DNA of 64,000 nucleotides from Adiantum capillus-veneris. Its lineage: Eukaryota; Streptophyta; Polypodiopsida; Polypodiales; Pteridaceae. The translations under genes and the position numbers were made by a program. The notes under the pieces were generated by a model, which ran no database searches, was not told the DNA's origin, and worked only from the letters and a program-made list of their open reading frames with translations. Positions 11,111 to 22,539 of the stretch are shown in pieces. The stretch spans positions 23,321,013-23,385,012 of the forward strand of contig CM043968.1 in assembly GCA_014529385.2 (NCBI GenBank), written 5' to 3'. Position 1 is the first letter of the stretch, and every line of letters begins with the position of its first letter.

Positions 11111-11890
11111 TCATCAATGGAAAAATTCTTCCATCGCTACTTAAGCTCTTCCTGAGTAGGGGTGGAGCTCTGTGTGTTGGAGTTTCTATTTGCGCGTGCA
11201 GAGACATGTTGATCTGGCTGTTCAGAGACGTGAGTGTGAGGGATCCCTTTTTAAAATTGCACTCCATACTTTAGCATATGATTGGTCTTGTGCACACTTG
11301 CCACGTAATGACTCCAAAAATCCACTTTTTAGTTCCGTGAAAGCAAGTGAATTAATCTGAGGCATCCGACTTAGTGCATCCGCTACTACATTATATCGCC
11401 CCTTGCGATATCGTAGCTTACAATCATAATCTTGAAGGATTTCTGCCCATCTAGCTTTACGGCCCTTCAAGTCTGTTTGAGTAGTAAACCATTTGATACT
11501 CTCATGGTCAAAAACTACTTCAAACTCGGCACCATATAAATAGTGTCGCCACTTTCATAAAGCGTGAATTATGGCATAGAGCTCTCTCTCATAGACATAA
11601 TAATTCTGTTGAGCTCTATCTAACTTTTTACTTTCAAAGGCTATAGGTCTTCCCTCCTGGAGAAGTACTGCACCGATGGCTTTATCACTAGCATCAATCT
11701 CTACCACAAACGGCTTAAGTGGGTCGATGATTGCTAGGATGGGAGCAGTGGCTATAACTACCTTGAGCTGTTCGAAACTGTGTTTTTGGGCTTCTTCTCA
11801 AGGAAAGGTCTTACCTTTTGCTTTAAGTTGATCCATCATAGGAACAATGATTTTGGCATAGTCACGGATATACTGTCGATAAAATCCAGC
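11111..11890 (-). pseudogene. Chromovirus RNase H region
   Basis: From about 11890 downward the minus strand encodes the RT connection and RNase H: a GMAGFYRQYI block, FVVEIDASDKAIGAVL, FESKKLDRAQQNYYVYERELYAI, then the ORF 11222-11470 with GRKARWAEILQDYD and VVADALSRM. Stops occur within it: one replaces Trp before the KWRHYLYG block (near 11555) and one follows FP near 11797, both read as TGA where TGG is usual. A TAG near 11140 breaks the link to integrase. Confidence 0.85.
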
Positions 11891-13302
11891 CATGCCTAAA
11901 AATATTTGAAGCTCCTCAACCGTGTTGGGATGTGGCCATCGAAGAATGGCAGCGACCTTGTCAGTGTCCATCTTTTGATGCCAGAATAAGAGATCACATG
12001 ACCGAGGTAATGTATCTCTGTTTTAAAGAAATCGCACTTGCTTTGCTTAACATACAATGCATGAGCTCGTAGCTGTTCAAACACTAATCGTAAGTATTCT
12101 ATGTGTCCAACTTCAGTCTTACTGTAAATGAGAATATCATCAAGGAAAACCACAACAAATTTTCCAAGATAGGGATGTAAGACACTATCCATGAGTGTCA
12201 TAAATGTAGCTGGAGCATTGGTTAGACCAAAAGGCATAACCAAAAATTCAAAATGCCCGAACCGTGTTCTAAAGGTAGTTTTGGAGATATCTTGCAGTAG
12301 GATACGTACCTGGTGGTATCCTGACCGAAGATCTATCTTTGTATAGTATCTTGCCCCGTGGAGTTGATCAAACAACTCATCCACTCGAGGCAGAGGATAC
12401 TTGTTCTTGATGGTTATCGCATTTAATCCGTGATAATCTACGCACATGCGCATAGTACCATCTTTCTTTTTTACCAATAGAATTGGTGATGCCCAAGGCG
12501 AAGTGCTAGGTCTAATGAAACCACGAGCGAGGTAGTCAGCCAACTGACTCTCAACCTCCTTGTCTTCTTTAGCACTCATACGATAAGGTGGTTTACTCAC
12601 CGGTTTAGTGCCTGGCAAGACATCTATGCCATGCTGCACATCACGTGTAGGGGGTAAACCCAATGGTAAATCACTTGAGAACACATCACTATAATCCGTG
12701 AGTAAGTGAGTCAGCTTTTTCCGTGCAAAAGAAGAAAGTAAAGTAGAGTTATGCTGGGATGGAGAATCTTGTAATTCCTTCAATGTTTGTTTTACAACAG
12801 TTGCACGTTGCTCTATAGACTTAAAATTGAGAGCACTTTGCTCGTTAGATTTGTTAACACTTTGTATATCAGTAGAATTCATTGCACTTTGCATACCATT
12901 ACTAGAATTCATTGTACTTTGCATACCATTACTAGAATTCACCGTACTTTGCTCTTGAGAATTCACAAGACTTGGAGACAAGCAGTAACACATAAAGACT
13001 TCATCTATTAAATTTGCTTTCTGTAAAATAGAAAGCTTGATTGTACATATAAGAGGTGCGGATGGTATATTTTTCTCACCAAGCAAAAGCACATGTTTAC
13101 CATTGGCCATAAAGGATAAGGAGTTGTGTTCATAACTAGTGTGCAATGTGTTTCCTAAACCATTCAGCCACTCCCGTCCTAAAACTACATCAGCACGGTC
13201 CATGTTCATAACTTGGAAGTCAAGGGTTATCATATGATCTTGAATAATAAGCTCAACCCCTTGAACTACCATGTCCCATACTTCTTTATCATTCCTAGAC
13301 AT
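11891..13302 (-). pseudogene. Chromovirus reverse transcriptase
   Basis: The open reading at 11896-13302 (468 residues) begins within the protease-RT linker. RT motifs are in order: [66 protein letters not shown] and the catalytic [11 protein letters not shown] with both Asp residues intact. After [13 protein letters not shown] the frame shifts (an extra A near 11975) and a stop follows. The N-terminal 150 residues include imperfect repeats of [10 protein letters not shown] type. Confidence 0.93.
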
Positions 13303-13818
13303 CTACTCCACCACATACTTGTGAGAGCAGGGAGTCTGTGTAAGCTTCAATTTCTTGACTAGCTGATAGTTCAAGAAGTTATGAGTTGCACCATCATCCA
13401 CTAAAATACGAACACGTCGTCCGTTATTAGTGCCATGCATGTGAATCAAATCATGGGGGCCAAAGGTGGACTGCCACATTGAAGTAGGCACACAACACTT
13501 GTGCTTTTCTTCCATATGAAGAACCTCTACAACACAATATTTAGGAGATGAATCTAATGTGAGGCGTTGCACCGTGTACATGGCCTTTTCTTTGCCTTGC
13601 AAAAGAGGACAATCTTTCTTGTTATGTTGGTCTGAAAGACATCTAAAACACAAATTGTGTTTCTTTGCATGCTCAAAATTAGCAGTGTTGAGAGACCCAC
13701 GTGGAGTATCTCGTGAATGCTTAGGCTTCTTAGCCTCTTGTGGGCGTGGAGAGGTAGATTGTCTCTTATTCCTCTTGGAACGTATGGGAGATCTACCTCG
13801 CCATTGGCTCTTAGCCAC
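13303..13818 (-). pseudogene. Chromovirus gag C-terminus (zinc knuckle) and aspartic protease
   Basis: The 171-residue ORF starts with a basic stretch (SPIRSKRNKRQSTSPRP), carries a CCHC knuckle (CFRCLSDQHNKKDC), and ends with the protease core RILVDDGATHNFLNYQLV. The family usually has Asp-Ser-Gly at the active site; here it is Asp-Asp-Gly. The next ORF (RT) begins one codon beyond the stop, so gag-protease and RT were probably one frame separated by a point mutation. Confidence 0.87.
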
Positions 13819-14719
13819 ATTGCTCTTAGCAAAGTATTCTTAGAGTAGGGAACATTTCCTTTCCTCTCTTGGTCATCATCATATCTTTGTGCATGACTAA
13901 TAGCTTCTTCCAAAGTTTTTGGATGTTGGGTCTTGACATGAAGACGGTAGTCTTTGTCAAGACCCCTATTAAAACCCCATATCTTTTGGAATTTATCTAG
14001 ACCTTTTAGTTTTAATATGATTTTTCGATACTTTGAAAGGTACTGTGTGAGAGAGAGAGGCCAGACTTGCGGCATGCATCCCATGCTAACCAATTCTTAT
14101 CTTCTTCATCGGAGTCCAAAAACTCTTTGGAGAAAGAAGCTTGAAACGCAGCCCAAGACAGAGGACGATCATCTATTGGAAATGTCATCCACCACTTATA
14201 GGCCTTGCCTTTAAGAGATAGACTTGTTTCGATAGCCGTCTTTATATCCGGGGTGTGTCTCAATCTATGAATATCACTCCATTTGTGTAAGAACGTATTG
14301 ACCGCATCCTTGTTGCGATTCCGCTCTTCCCCGTGAAACTCAAGAATGGTGATATTCTTAAGTAATGCATTGCTATCTTCTGTAGCGCTTGTCTCTTGGA
14401 CTCCTTGAGTCGTGCGAGCTTGGTTCCCTTGAACCGTGCCACTTGTGGCTCCTTGAGTTGTCTGTGAATTCATAAATTTCACAAGTAACTTTGTAAGATT
14501 GGTAACATTTGCATTGAGTGCAGAGAGGTTTCTTTCAAGTACGCTTTGTTGATGTTCCAAAGTCTTGAAAGAAGCCATATCTACAAGCCCATGATCTCCT
14601 AGATCATCATCATCATGCATATTAGTGTCAGCAGCACCCGCGGTGCCCTGATTTTGATCTACGTGCTCAAAATCAAACGTGTGTGTAGGTGGGATATCCT
14701 CACTGGCCATGGTAAACAC
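13819..14719 (-). pseudogene. Chromovirus gag (capsid region)
   Basis: The ATG at 14719 opens 235 residues. An acidic N-terminus is followed by a coiled-coil-like stretch (LEHQQSVLERNLSALNANVTNL) at about residues 55-85 and the retrotransposon gag domain (FHGEERNRNKDAVNTFLHKW, then FQASFSKEFLDSDEEDKNW). The frame shifts near 14050-14090; the continuation KLKGLDKFQKIWGFNRGLDK...HPKTLEEAISHAQRYDDD lies in the ORF that ends at 13554. Confidence 0.88.
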
Positions 14720-15097
14720 ACACTAATGCAAAGAGAGAAAAAAAACGACAACTTGTACCTTGAGAAATTGAAGTCTTTGTGTTTTGTATGCTTCGCGATT
14801 TGCGTTGCATGCGAACCTCGCCTTGCAAAAATTTGAGCGCTTCACTTGTCGTTCATTGTAAGAACACCATTGATGATTCTTCACAAAAACTCGTCATTTT
14901 CGTGAAGGCTTTTCTTCACTTTGAAGCTACCTCCTTGAGGAAAAAAGAATTTTTGGAGAAAAACTTGCCTTCCTCCAAGAAGTGAAAAGGAAGGGTAAAG
15001 CTACTTCCTTGAAGTTTGAAGCTTTCCCTTTCCTTCTAGTTTTCCTTTCAACACAAGTGGACTATCTTTCCTTGTTTTTCCTTGTTATACACAACAA

Positions 15098-15175
15098 GGG
15101 CCAATAGCTTGATGGTAAAGTGTTGGCCTCTTATCCTCATGGGTGGGTTCAACCCTCTTTCATGCAAGGGTTAAG
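15098..15175 (+). repeat. tRNA-like sequence or SINE head
   Basis: A pol III A-box-like TAGCTTGATGGTA (15105-15117) is followed at usual spacing by a B-box-like GGTTCAACCC (15146-15155). The sequence does not fold into a convincing tRNA: the anticodon stem does not pair well. It therefore looks like a tRNA-derived SINE fragment or tRNA relic, lying in the chromovirus leader in the opposite orientation. Confidence 0.4.
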
Positions 15176-15454
15176 CGGGCCTTCTTACACGCATAGCCAA
15201 CGACGTCAACAGAAGCCTTCAAAGCCTTGGTGCTGTTGAGTTTTCCTTGGTTGCCCGCCTTGGTCGTGCGCTGTGGAGGGGCGTAGGTGGGGTGACCGCG
15301 ATCGGCAGTCACTGTCTGTCCACGTGCTGCTCTCAGAAAATTGGGGCTGTCTTCTTTTTGCTGCACAGCGAGCGTGTCGCTGTCTGCAGAACATGGGAGA
15401 GAAGCAAGGCGTCTCACGCACATGCTAGCCACTTTTAGCCTTCTCCCAAAAATA

Positions 15455-15467
15455 GCTCGGATACCGG
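15455..15467 (-). other. Primer binding site of the chromovirus
   Basis: The minus strand reads CCGGTATCCGAGC directly after the 5' LTR, close to the initiator-Met primer site TGGTATCAGAGC with two changed bases. Confidence 0.75.
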
Positions 15468-15590
15468 TGAAAGGGCGGTGGTAATGCGTGTGCTAGTCTC
15501 CACCCAACCGTGCTACCTTATAGCCTCTCCCTAGCGTACACACTATCCGGCCATGCCGGTGGCCTTGCCCATAGGATCCATGTCCTTACA
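15468..15590 (-). repeat. Chromovirus 5' LTR (123 bp)
   Basis: On the minus strand it starts TGTAAGGACATGGATCC and ends CCCTTTCA, followed by the primer site. The partner LTR is at 9738-9848. Confidence 0.9.
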
Positions 15591-17345
15591 CTTTATCTTC
15601 CTCTTGTGGCTTGTAAATTCTTGTTAAGGGATTTTCTCATTCGTGGAGGGTGTAGGCCATAAATCTGAGCCTAAGATCCTTGCAGATTGGCATGAACATA
15701 GTGGAATCCATCTCGAAATAGCCCGTGTAGAAAGCCTCCTTGAAGGTTTGCATGTAGTGGCTTGGGAGGAACATAATTCTGGAGAATAGGCCATATATTA
15801 CCTTCATCTTGGGGGTATCATTCAAGTTGAAGATAAGTCCTTTGTAGCCTTCCAAGAATGAAGTCCACTTTACTTTGGTGGCTTCTATATTGCTGAATGT
15901 GTTGATACATGCGGAGAGCATGTAGCAAATCTTCAGCATTATCTTGTATGCTACATATGGCTTCCCTCGTACTAAGCTGATCATTTTCTTCATGGCCTTC
16001 CTCATGTAAGCGAATGAAGGTGCCTCTCTTGGTTTGGGGAAGATCTGGTACTTTAGCCATGTAGGGTGAGAAACAAGCAGTTGCTCGATGTCAGCTCACC
16101 TTCTTTTCCTAATGATTGGACAATATGTTGGGTCGATTTGAAGGTGGATTGGAACAAAAGAATTTAGTGTTATTGCTTGCTTGTTTTCCACCATGAATTG
16201 AACTTTCCATTATGGCCTAGCCTCTTTAATCTGCTCCGTGGTCCATTTAGAAAGGTCAGCATCTTTGTAACTCCCCTCAGCGTTTGGTAGAACTGGTAGT
16301 AGCTTTTTCTTCTTTTCTATTGTCTATCATTTTAGTAGTGAATAGGGAAGTTCTGGCTTAGGGACCACCTCTCGTAGCTGCACTGGAGTAATGTATTTAA
16401 AAAAAATTGATTTCAATAAATGGTGCTTGTAGCGGAGGTTCTTGGCCACAACTTCCCTAGTCACTTCCCAATGTTCCTCCGGTAGATGTGAGTACTCTCG
16501 AGGTAATTTATGGGGTTCAGTTGAAGTACCCACATATACCGGGCTTTGCAACTACTTGTCCTCGTGCTCTATCTCTTCTTCTATGTTCTCAAAATCCGGC
16601 CCTGTTTCCAAGGGTCCTTGTTCTTTGGGAGCGAGGTTCTGGAATTGTTCTATTGTTGATAACTGCTTTCTTAAATCCTCCACTTCCTTCATAAGCATCT
16701 CAATGCTTTCATCCTTTGCTTTTTCTTCTTCTGTCATGGCCTTGCTCTTAGTGTGTAGAGCCTCTTCCAATGTAATTCGTTTCATTTGAGAAACTTCTAG
16801 TGCCTGTTGCAAATCTGTGATTTGCTTCCTATAGATGTTAGTCTGCTCAGAGCTACTTGTCGGAATGAGTAAAGGATCTTCCTCTAGCTGTCTGTACTGA
16901 TCAGCTATCCGGTCTTTAAGCACATCTACTGATATCCTTTGCTTCTTAGCTAGTGCTGCTAACTCTTTGGCGCTCTGATGGGCTTGTAGATATTGCTTTT
17001 CTTTTTGGTATAGGGTAGGCTAACTTCTCTGAGCTATACCTTCTTGTACTTGCATGGCCATCACTTCCTTTTCATATAGTTCCTTGTACTTTGCCAGCTC
17101 TCTACTAACTAGTTCTCATTGTGCATCTCTCCTCGACAGATCTTCTACCAAAATTGTGTTGGTCTCGACCAAATCTTTGTTTTGTTCATCTCTTGCTGTA
17201 TGCTGATCACCGCTAGACTGAGATCATCATTGTTCTCTTCTTATGTCTTGTATTTGAGAGTTATCTGCATGATTTCCAAGTTTAGATCCTCAGCCAACTT
17301 AAAGATCAATGCTGCCTTGGCCATACTAGACATTGATTCTTGAAT
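15591..17345 (-). pseudogene. Unrecognised protein family X, copy 2 (gag-like? coiled coil)
   Basis: Minus-strand coding can be followed for roughly 560 residues. It starts near 17333 (MSSMAKAALIFKLAEDLNLE), or at an in-frame ATG a little upstream inside the Y LTR antisense strand. The N-terminal half is Glu/Lys/Gln-rich and coiled-coil-like (IYRKQITDLQQALEVSQMKR; EEEKAKDESIEMLMKEVEDL; 16552-16923). The C-terminal half (15637-16300) has the blocks shared with the copy at 3437-4102: LQIDPTYCP, IMLKICYML, FLEGYKGLIF, FSRIMFLPSHYMQTF. Several stops interrupt it. No zinc knuckle, protease or RT motif is seen. Position next to the chromovirus insertion and the purine tract at 9617-9632 suggests the sole ORF of a non-autonomous LTR element (TR-GAG-like), but this is inference. 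I do not recognise the family. Confidence 0.6.
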
Positions 17346-17558
17346 TGTTACCATATAGATGTGGTAGTGATGTGTGTGAACACATATTTTTTTCCCTCTT
17401 TAGGAGGTTTTTCCCCTCGTGCATTGTATATATGCCCATCATTCTAGGGCTATCTATCTTTCCATTGCACACTAAGTAATACACTCTCTATTGTGTACCT
17501 TGATCTTCTTTCGTCTTCTCCAAGCTATGTGTGTTTTCTTGCAACCCTAATTCCAACA
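17346..17558 (+). repeat. LTR, family Y (213 bp)
   Basis: It begins TGTTACCATATAGATG and ends CCCTAATTCCAACA and matches the LTR at 63646-63872 almost end to end, lacking a short GC-rich segment (the CCGCCGGGGC block) after its first 45 bases. A primer site follows at 17561, so it is a 5' LTR in plus orientation. Bases before it (CTTGAAT) show no polypurine tract. Confidence 0.85.
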
Positions 17559-17560
17559 AT

Positions 17561-17572
17561 TGGTATCAGAGT
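17561..17572 (+). other. Primer binding site of element Y
   Basis: TGGTATCAGAGT, two bases after the LTR end, differs from the initiator-Met site by its last base. The interior of Y is not seen after this: a copia LTR begins within about 15 bases. Confidence 0.85.
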
Positions 17573-17576
17573 AGGT

Positions 17577-17922
<346 letters not shown>

Positions 17923-17933
17923 ACCTCCCACTT
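17923..17933 (-). other. Polypurine tract of copia Z
   Basis: The minus strand reads AAGTGGGAGGT immediately before TGTTGGGATT, the usual copia plus-strand primer. Confidence 0.85.
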
Positions 17934-18114
17934 AAAGTTCAATGTGGCACTTTAAGTATCTGTAAATCTATGAACATAAATGTACAAAGATTTACATGGC
18001 TGCCATCTATCCAATGCCCAATAACTCACGACAATGCACAAAGCCCTCTCTTGGAAGTCCCTTTGTGAGTAGAACAGCAGGATTGTCCTTGGTGTGGATC
18101 TTCAGCAGTTGTAT

Positions 18115-19190
18115 CTACTTGTCTTCAAGTACTTCCCTAATGAAGTGATATTTCACATCAATATGCTTAGTCTTCGAATGGAACACTGGATTCTTTGCCA
18201 ATTGTATAGCACTTTGACTATCACAATACAACTCTGGCATATCTGCTTTGATTCCCAAATCTGCTACCAATCTACCAAGCCAAATAGCTTCTTTGCATGC
18301 CGCATTTGCTGCAACATACTCAGCTTCTGAGTAGACTGCGTAATACAATCTTGTAATTGAGATCGCCATGATATGGCACCTCCAACCAATGTAAAGACAT
18401 AGCCTGATGTAGACCTCCTCTTATCCAAGTCTCCTGCATAATTTGAGTCAGTGTATCCTCTGACACTCAAATCGTGACTACCATAGCATATGTGCATACT
18501 CTTTGTATGTTTTAAGTATCTCATGATACCTTTCACTGCCTCCCAATGTTTCTTTCCGGGATTTGACATATATCTGCTAACCACTTCGACTACAAATGCA
18601 ATATCCGGACGTGTAGCAATCATTGCATACATCAAACTACCCACTACAGATGCATATGGAATCTTATCCATTTCAGCCTTTTCTTCCTCAGACACAGAAC
18701 AATCTTGTTTGCTAAGTTTCACATATGGTGGCAATGGAACACTCAATGCCTTTCCCTTCTCCATATTGAAACGTTGCAAAACCTTGTCAATATACTCTGT
18801 TTGAGATAACCAAATCAACTTCTTTTATCTGTCTCTCTCAATGCGCATACTAAGTATATGACTTGCCTCACCCATGTCTTTCATGTCATACGATTTTGCC
18901 ATCTTTGACTTCAAATCTGAAATTTCTTCCAAGTGTTTGCCAGCAATCAACATGTCATCCACATACAAAAAAAGGATCAACCAACTGCGATCCTTAGCCT
19001 TCTTTGTACATAGACAGTGATCGAACTCACTACATTTGTAGCCTTGAGAAAGCATAAAGTGGTGGAACTTATGGTACCATGCCCTCGGTGATTGTTTTAA
19101 GCCATAAAGACTTTTTAACAAACTGGCATACCAAATCTTCCTTGCCTTTCTCAACAAACCCTTCTGGCTACTGCATGTAAATTTCCACAT
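18115..19190 (-). pseudogene. Copia Z reverse transcriptase and RNase H
   Basis: Three overlapping readings make up the copia RT-RNase H end. The ORF at 18825-19190 has SLYGLKQSPRAWYHKF and the intact catalytic LFLYVDDMLIAG. The next (18264-18818) has QTEYIDKVLQRFNM, MYAMIATRPDIAFVV, KHWEAVKGIMRYLKHT and SNYAGDLDKRRSTSGYVF. The last (18115-18369) has SEAEYVAANAACKEAIWL and KTKHIDVKYHFIRE, ending normally. Frame breaks occur near 18825 and 18360. Its C-terminus is about 180 bases before the polypurine tract. Confidence 0.92.
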
Positions 19191-20962
19191 CTAAATCACC
19201 ATGCAAGAACGCTGTCTTGACATCCATTTGGTGCAACACCAAATCCAATATAGCAACCAATGCAAGAAAGCATCTCAATGTAGTCATCTTGACCACTGGA
19301 GAGAAGACTTCATCAAAGTCAATGCCTTGTTCTTGCTTAAAGCCCTTGGCAACAAGCCTTGCTTTGTACTCTGGCTGACTATCATGAGCGGTGATCTTAT
19401 ACTTGTAAACACATTTACAAGGTAGAGCCTTTTTGCCCTGTGGTAATTTAACTAGCTTCGATGTCTGGTTTTTATGCAGAGCTGTCATCTCTGACTGCAT
19501 GGCCAACTGCCATTTTTTCGAGTCAACCACTTGTAATGCTTCCTTGTAACAAGATGGTTCTCCGCAATCTGTGAGCATGACATAATTTAGAGATGGCACA
19601 TAATGATCAAGTGGTTTGGAGACACGCTCAGAACATCTCACCACAACTGATTCTACCTCTCTAGCCACTATAGGCTGTTCCTGAGCCTGACCATGCTGTC
19701 TTGATGTGCTAGCACTAGGTCCATCTTCCCTGAAGACAACTCTTCTAATCTCCTCTGTCTTCTCTGGCTTAGCGTGAAACTTGGCTTCATTGAAATGCAC
19801 ATCATTGCTACGAATAACTTTTATGGACTCGGGATACCAAAGCCGGTAACCCATCTCGCCCGATTCTCCGTAGCCAAGAAATATACACTTTTTGCTCTTT
19901 GGTTCTAACTTATTCCTGAACTCCTTAGGAATATGGCTATAAGCTTCACAACCAAAGACTCTGAGATGTTTATACGAAGGTGCCTTGCCTGTCCATAGCA
20001 TCTTGGCCACTGCACTCTTATCCATAACCCAACTAGGAGACCCGTTGATCAAATGGACTGCTGTAGCCAGCGCTTCTGCCCAAAATCCATCAGGAAACTG
20101 AGCATTTGACAACATGCTTCTGACCTTCTCTTGTATGATCCTATTCATACGTTCTGCAACCCCATTCTGTGAAGGATTATATGGTGCAGTAAGTTCTCGC
20201 TTAATCCCTTTTGCGTCACAAAAGTCTTGAAAAGCTTTGGGAACGTACTCTCCACCATTGTCAGTTCTCAAGCTTCAGCTTTTGACCACTCTGATTCTCC
20301 ACAAGCTGCAAGAATGTCTTAAAGACCTTGAGCACCTCATCCTTGTGCTTCAAGAATTAAACCCATACTTTGAGAGAATAGTCATCTATGAATGTACAAA
20401 AGTACGCTGCTCCCCCTAGTGACAAACTAGGCATTGGTCCGCATAGATCACTGTGCACAAGAGCTAACCGCTCGTCCCTACGATTCCTCTTTGATATGTG
20501 GGGTTCCTGTGTTTGCTTACCATAAACACAATGCTCACAAAACTCGAAATCTTGAAATGAAAAACCAGGCAAATAACCATAATGAGAAAGTATTTCCATT
20601 CCTCTTTTTGACATATGTCCCAGCCTACGATGCCATAGTGACACACTTGACTGCTCAATCACATTAATTACATGGTTTTTAACCTTTGAAACATGTAAAG
20701 TGTACAGAGTTCCTGACTTGTTGCCATGTGCTACAGTCATTGAACCTTTGGAGATCTTCCAAGCACTGTTCCCAAAAACTGTCACATAACCCGCATCATC
20801 CAACTTCCCTGTACTGATCAAGCTCTTTTGGATTGCTGGAACATGTCTGACATTCTTGAGCCATAAAGAAGAGCCATTCTGAAACTTCAACTGCACATCT
20901 CCCACTCCAAGTATGTCACAAACCTGCTCATTGCCAAGTCTGACATAATCTTTAGTAGTCAC
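19168..20962 (-). pseudogene. Copia Z integrase and N-terminal RT
   Basis: The upstream ORF (20357-20962) has the gag-pre-integrase zinc motif (LWHRRLGHM, then FCEHCVYGKQ) and the first catalytic Asp in LVHSDLCGPM. The downstream ORF (19168-20271) has the second Asp in MRTDNGGEY and the catalytic Glu in NGVAERMNR, so all three integrase residues survive. It continues through HLRVFGCEAYSHIPKE into the RT start (KYKARLVAKGF-like EYKARLVAKGFKQE, then VVKMTTLRCFLAL and MDVKTAFLHGDLDVEIYM). Breaks lie near 20300-20360 and 19165. Confidence 0.92.
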
Positions 20963-21240
20963 ATATGATGTAAACTACTCTTTGTGCGGAGAAACATGTA
21001 AAGATGCCCTTGAGTCGATAATCCAATCACTCGTAGCATGTCCATCCTCTGCAGTCAAGAAAACAGAATCAAGATTGCTTGTGAGGAAGAGGTCACCAAC
21101 TGCTATACCAGAATCACTGTCTGAACCAGATCCCACCGTCGTATTTATGTCAAAATTTGACGTCTTCAATTTGCTTTCAAACTTTTTCCGTGAGTTCATC
21201 TTTGTATGGTTTTTTTTTTTTTTTTTGCCTTCAGATTCTC
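20963..21240 (-). pseudogene. Copia Z protease start; gag missing
   Basis: The ORF 20975-21199 ends with SDWIIDSRASLHVSPHKE, the copia protease region, with the normal Asp-Ser-Gly changed to Asp-Ser-Arg. Upstream on the minus strand is an A-run (T on plus, 21211-21229) in a Lys-rich stretch, beyond which copia coding is lost. No gag, zinc knuckle, primer site or 5' LTR is visible, so the copia is 5'-truncated. Confidence 0.8.
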
Positions 21241-22539
21241 CATTGCGTTTTTGGGTTTTTGATTAGTTTTTTAGAAAGAAAATCCCAAAAAGGTACTTAA
21301 AAAACTGTTGTAAATCCCAAAATTTAGCAAAATCAAGCCAAAAATTATCCATAACTACCCCAAAACTAGGTAAATTATTCTTGATTTTAAAAAAAAGTTT
21401 TCCTACTATGTACAAAGTGTTTAAGCCAACATTGGTTTATTTTTATGCCTTGTCTCAATTTTTGACCAAAGTTGACCATATAATTAGAAACAAAATACAA
21501 AAAGCTTTTGCGTATGGAGTATATACAAGAATGGTTTTGGCCCTGACATGACCTGACCTCCCTTTACTTACTATTCAGGCATTACTTAGCATTTTTGGAA
21601 AAATCAAATCGCAATAAAGCACAACAAGGTTTAAACCATTGTAAAACAGTGCCTGGTAATATATAAAATCCTATTGTCATGAGTTTTGTCATGTCTCCCC
21701 CTTGCTATATTTGAGTCCTTCTGGACATAATGAAAATTATGGGTTCATGGTGGATGGAGAAATATTTTTGTGCCCATGGAGCTTCTGTTGGAGTAGTGCA
21801 ACACGAGCTTTCATAGGCATCTAGAAAAATTCAATAGGACCGACCATGTTGATAACTTGCTTGGGCTGTTTTGGCCGCCATACTTGGTGTTTTTGTAGTT
21901 CCTTACACTGCAATAGGTTTTGATGTTTGCCTTGTGTTGTTTGCCATTGGGATCCCTATCCAAAGATGATTTTTTTTGTGCTTGGCATAACTCTTTGGCT
22001 ACCCAGACTTGCTTTGTTGACTTGGTTGGTTGGTTGTTGATTCGCTAAGTGGTGCTTGGTTTTTTTGTTTGACCCTTATAGAGCTTCAACATATTGCACT
22101 TAGGAATTCAAATAAGGTATTGTGTTTTTTGAGCTTGAACCAACTCCTTTGCACCGATATTTTTGTAGTAGATGCAAGGGTGGTCCATATGGACATGTGA
22201 GAGGGCACTGAAGTCTGTGCCAACTTATGGGTTTTGAGTGATTCTTTTGCATATATATCATCTTTTATGATCCAAACCTGCTTTGTTTTGAGTTGTTGCT
22301 TAGGTATCTATTTTTCTATTTTGTTTGGCGTTTGTTTCGTTAGATCTTTGGTCGATTTTGGTGTGGATGAGAATGTTGTCACCTTTAATTAGAGTGTTGG
22401 TTTTTGTGGCGACTCTGTGGGAATCCATTGTATGATTTCTATATGCAAGGGTTGTTTGCCCTTGTTAGAAGTCTTTGCCATTGCTATCTCTGTTTCAATG
22501 ACTTTAGTTAATGGAACCGTTTAACTCTCTGTTTCAGTA
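21241..22539. other. No gene seen
   Basis: AT-rich sequence with no conserved coding on either strand. It might include the continuation of element Y or a decayed copia leader, but nothing supports either. Confidence 0.5.

Larger units (their letters stand above)
9738..15590 (-). mobile_element. Ty3/gypsy chromovirus, nearly full length, degenerate
   Basis: The 5.85-kb element has both LTRs, primer site, polypurine tract and the order gag, protease, RT, RNase H, integrase, chromodomain on the minus strand, which is the chromovirus layout. The LTRs are very short: 123 bp (5') and 111 bp (3'). The length difference is one 12-bp indel, and the remaining eight differences I count are all transitions. 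Flanking five-base sequences CTTTG and CTTTA are a one-mismatch target duplication. Frameshifts in gag and RT, stops in the RT-RNase H region and a deletion in integrase make it non-autonomous. Confidence 0.92.

Noticed and set aside
15098-15175. A functional tRNA gene
   Set aside because: A- and B-box-like sequences are present, but the anticodon arm does not pair and acceptor ends do not match; called tRNA-like repeat instead.
18490-18804. 104-residue plus-strand ORF
   Set aside because: Antisense of well-supported copia RT-RNase H coding.
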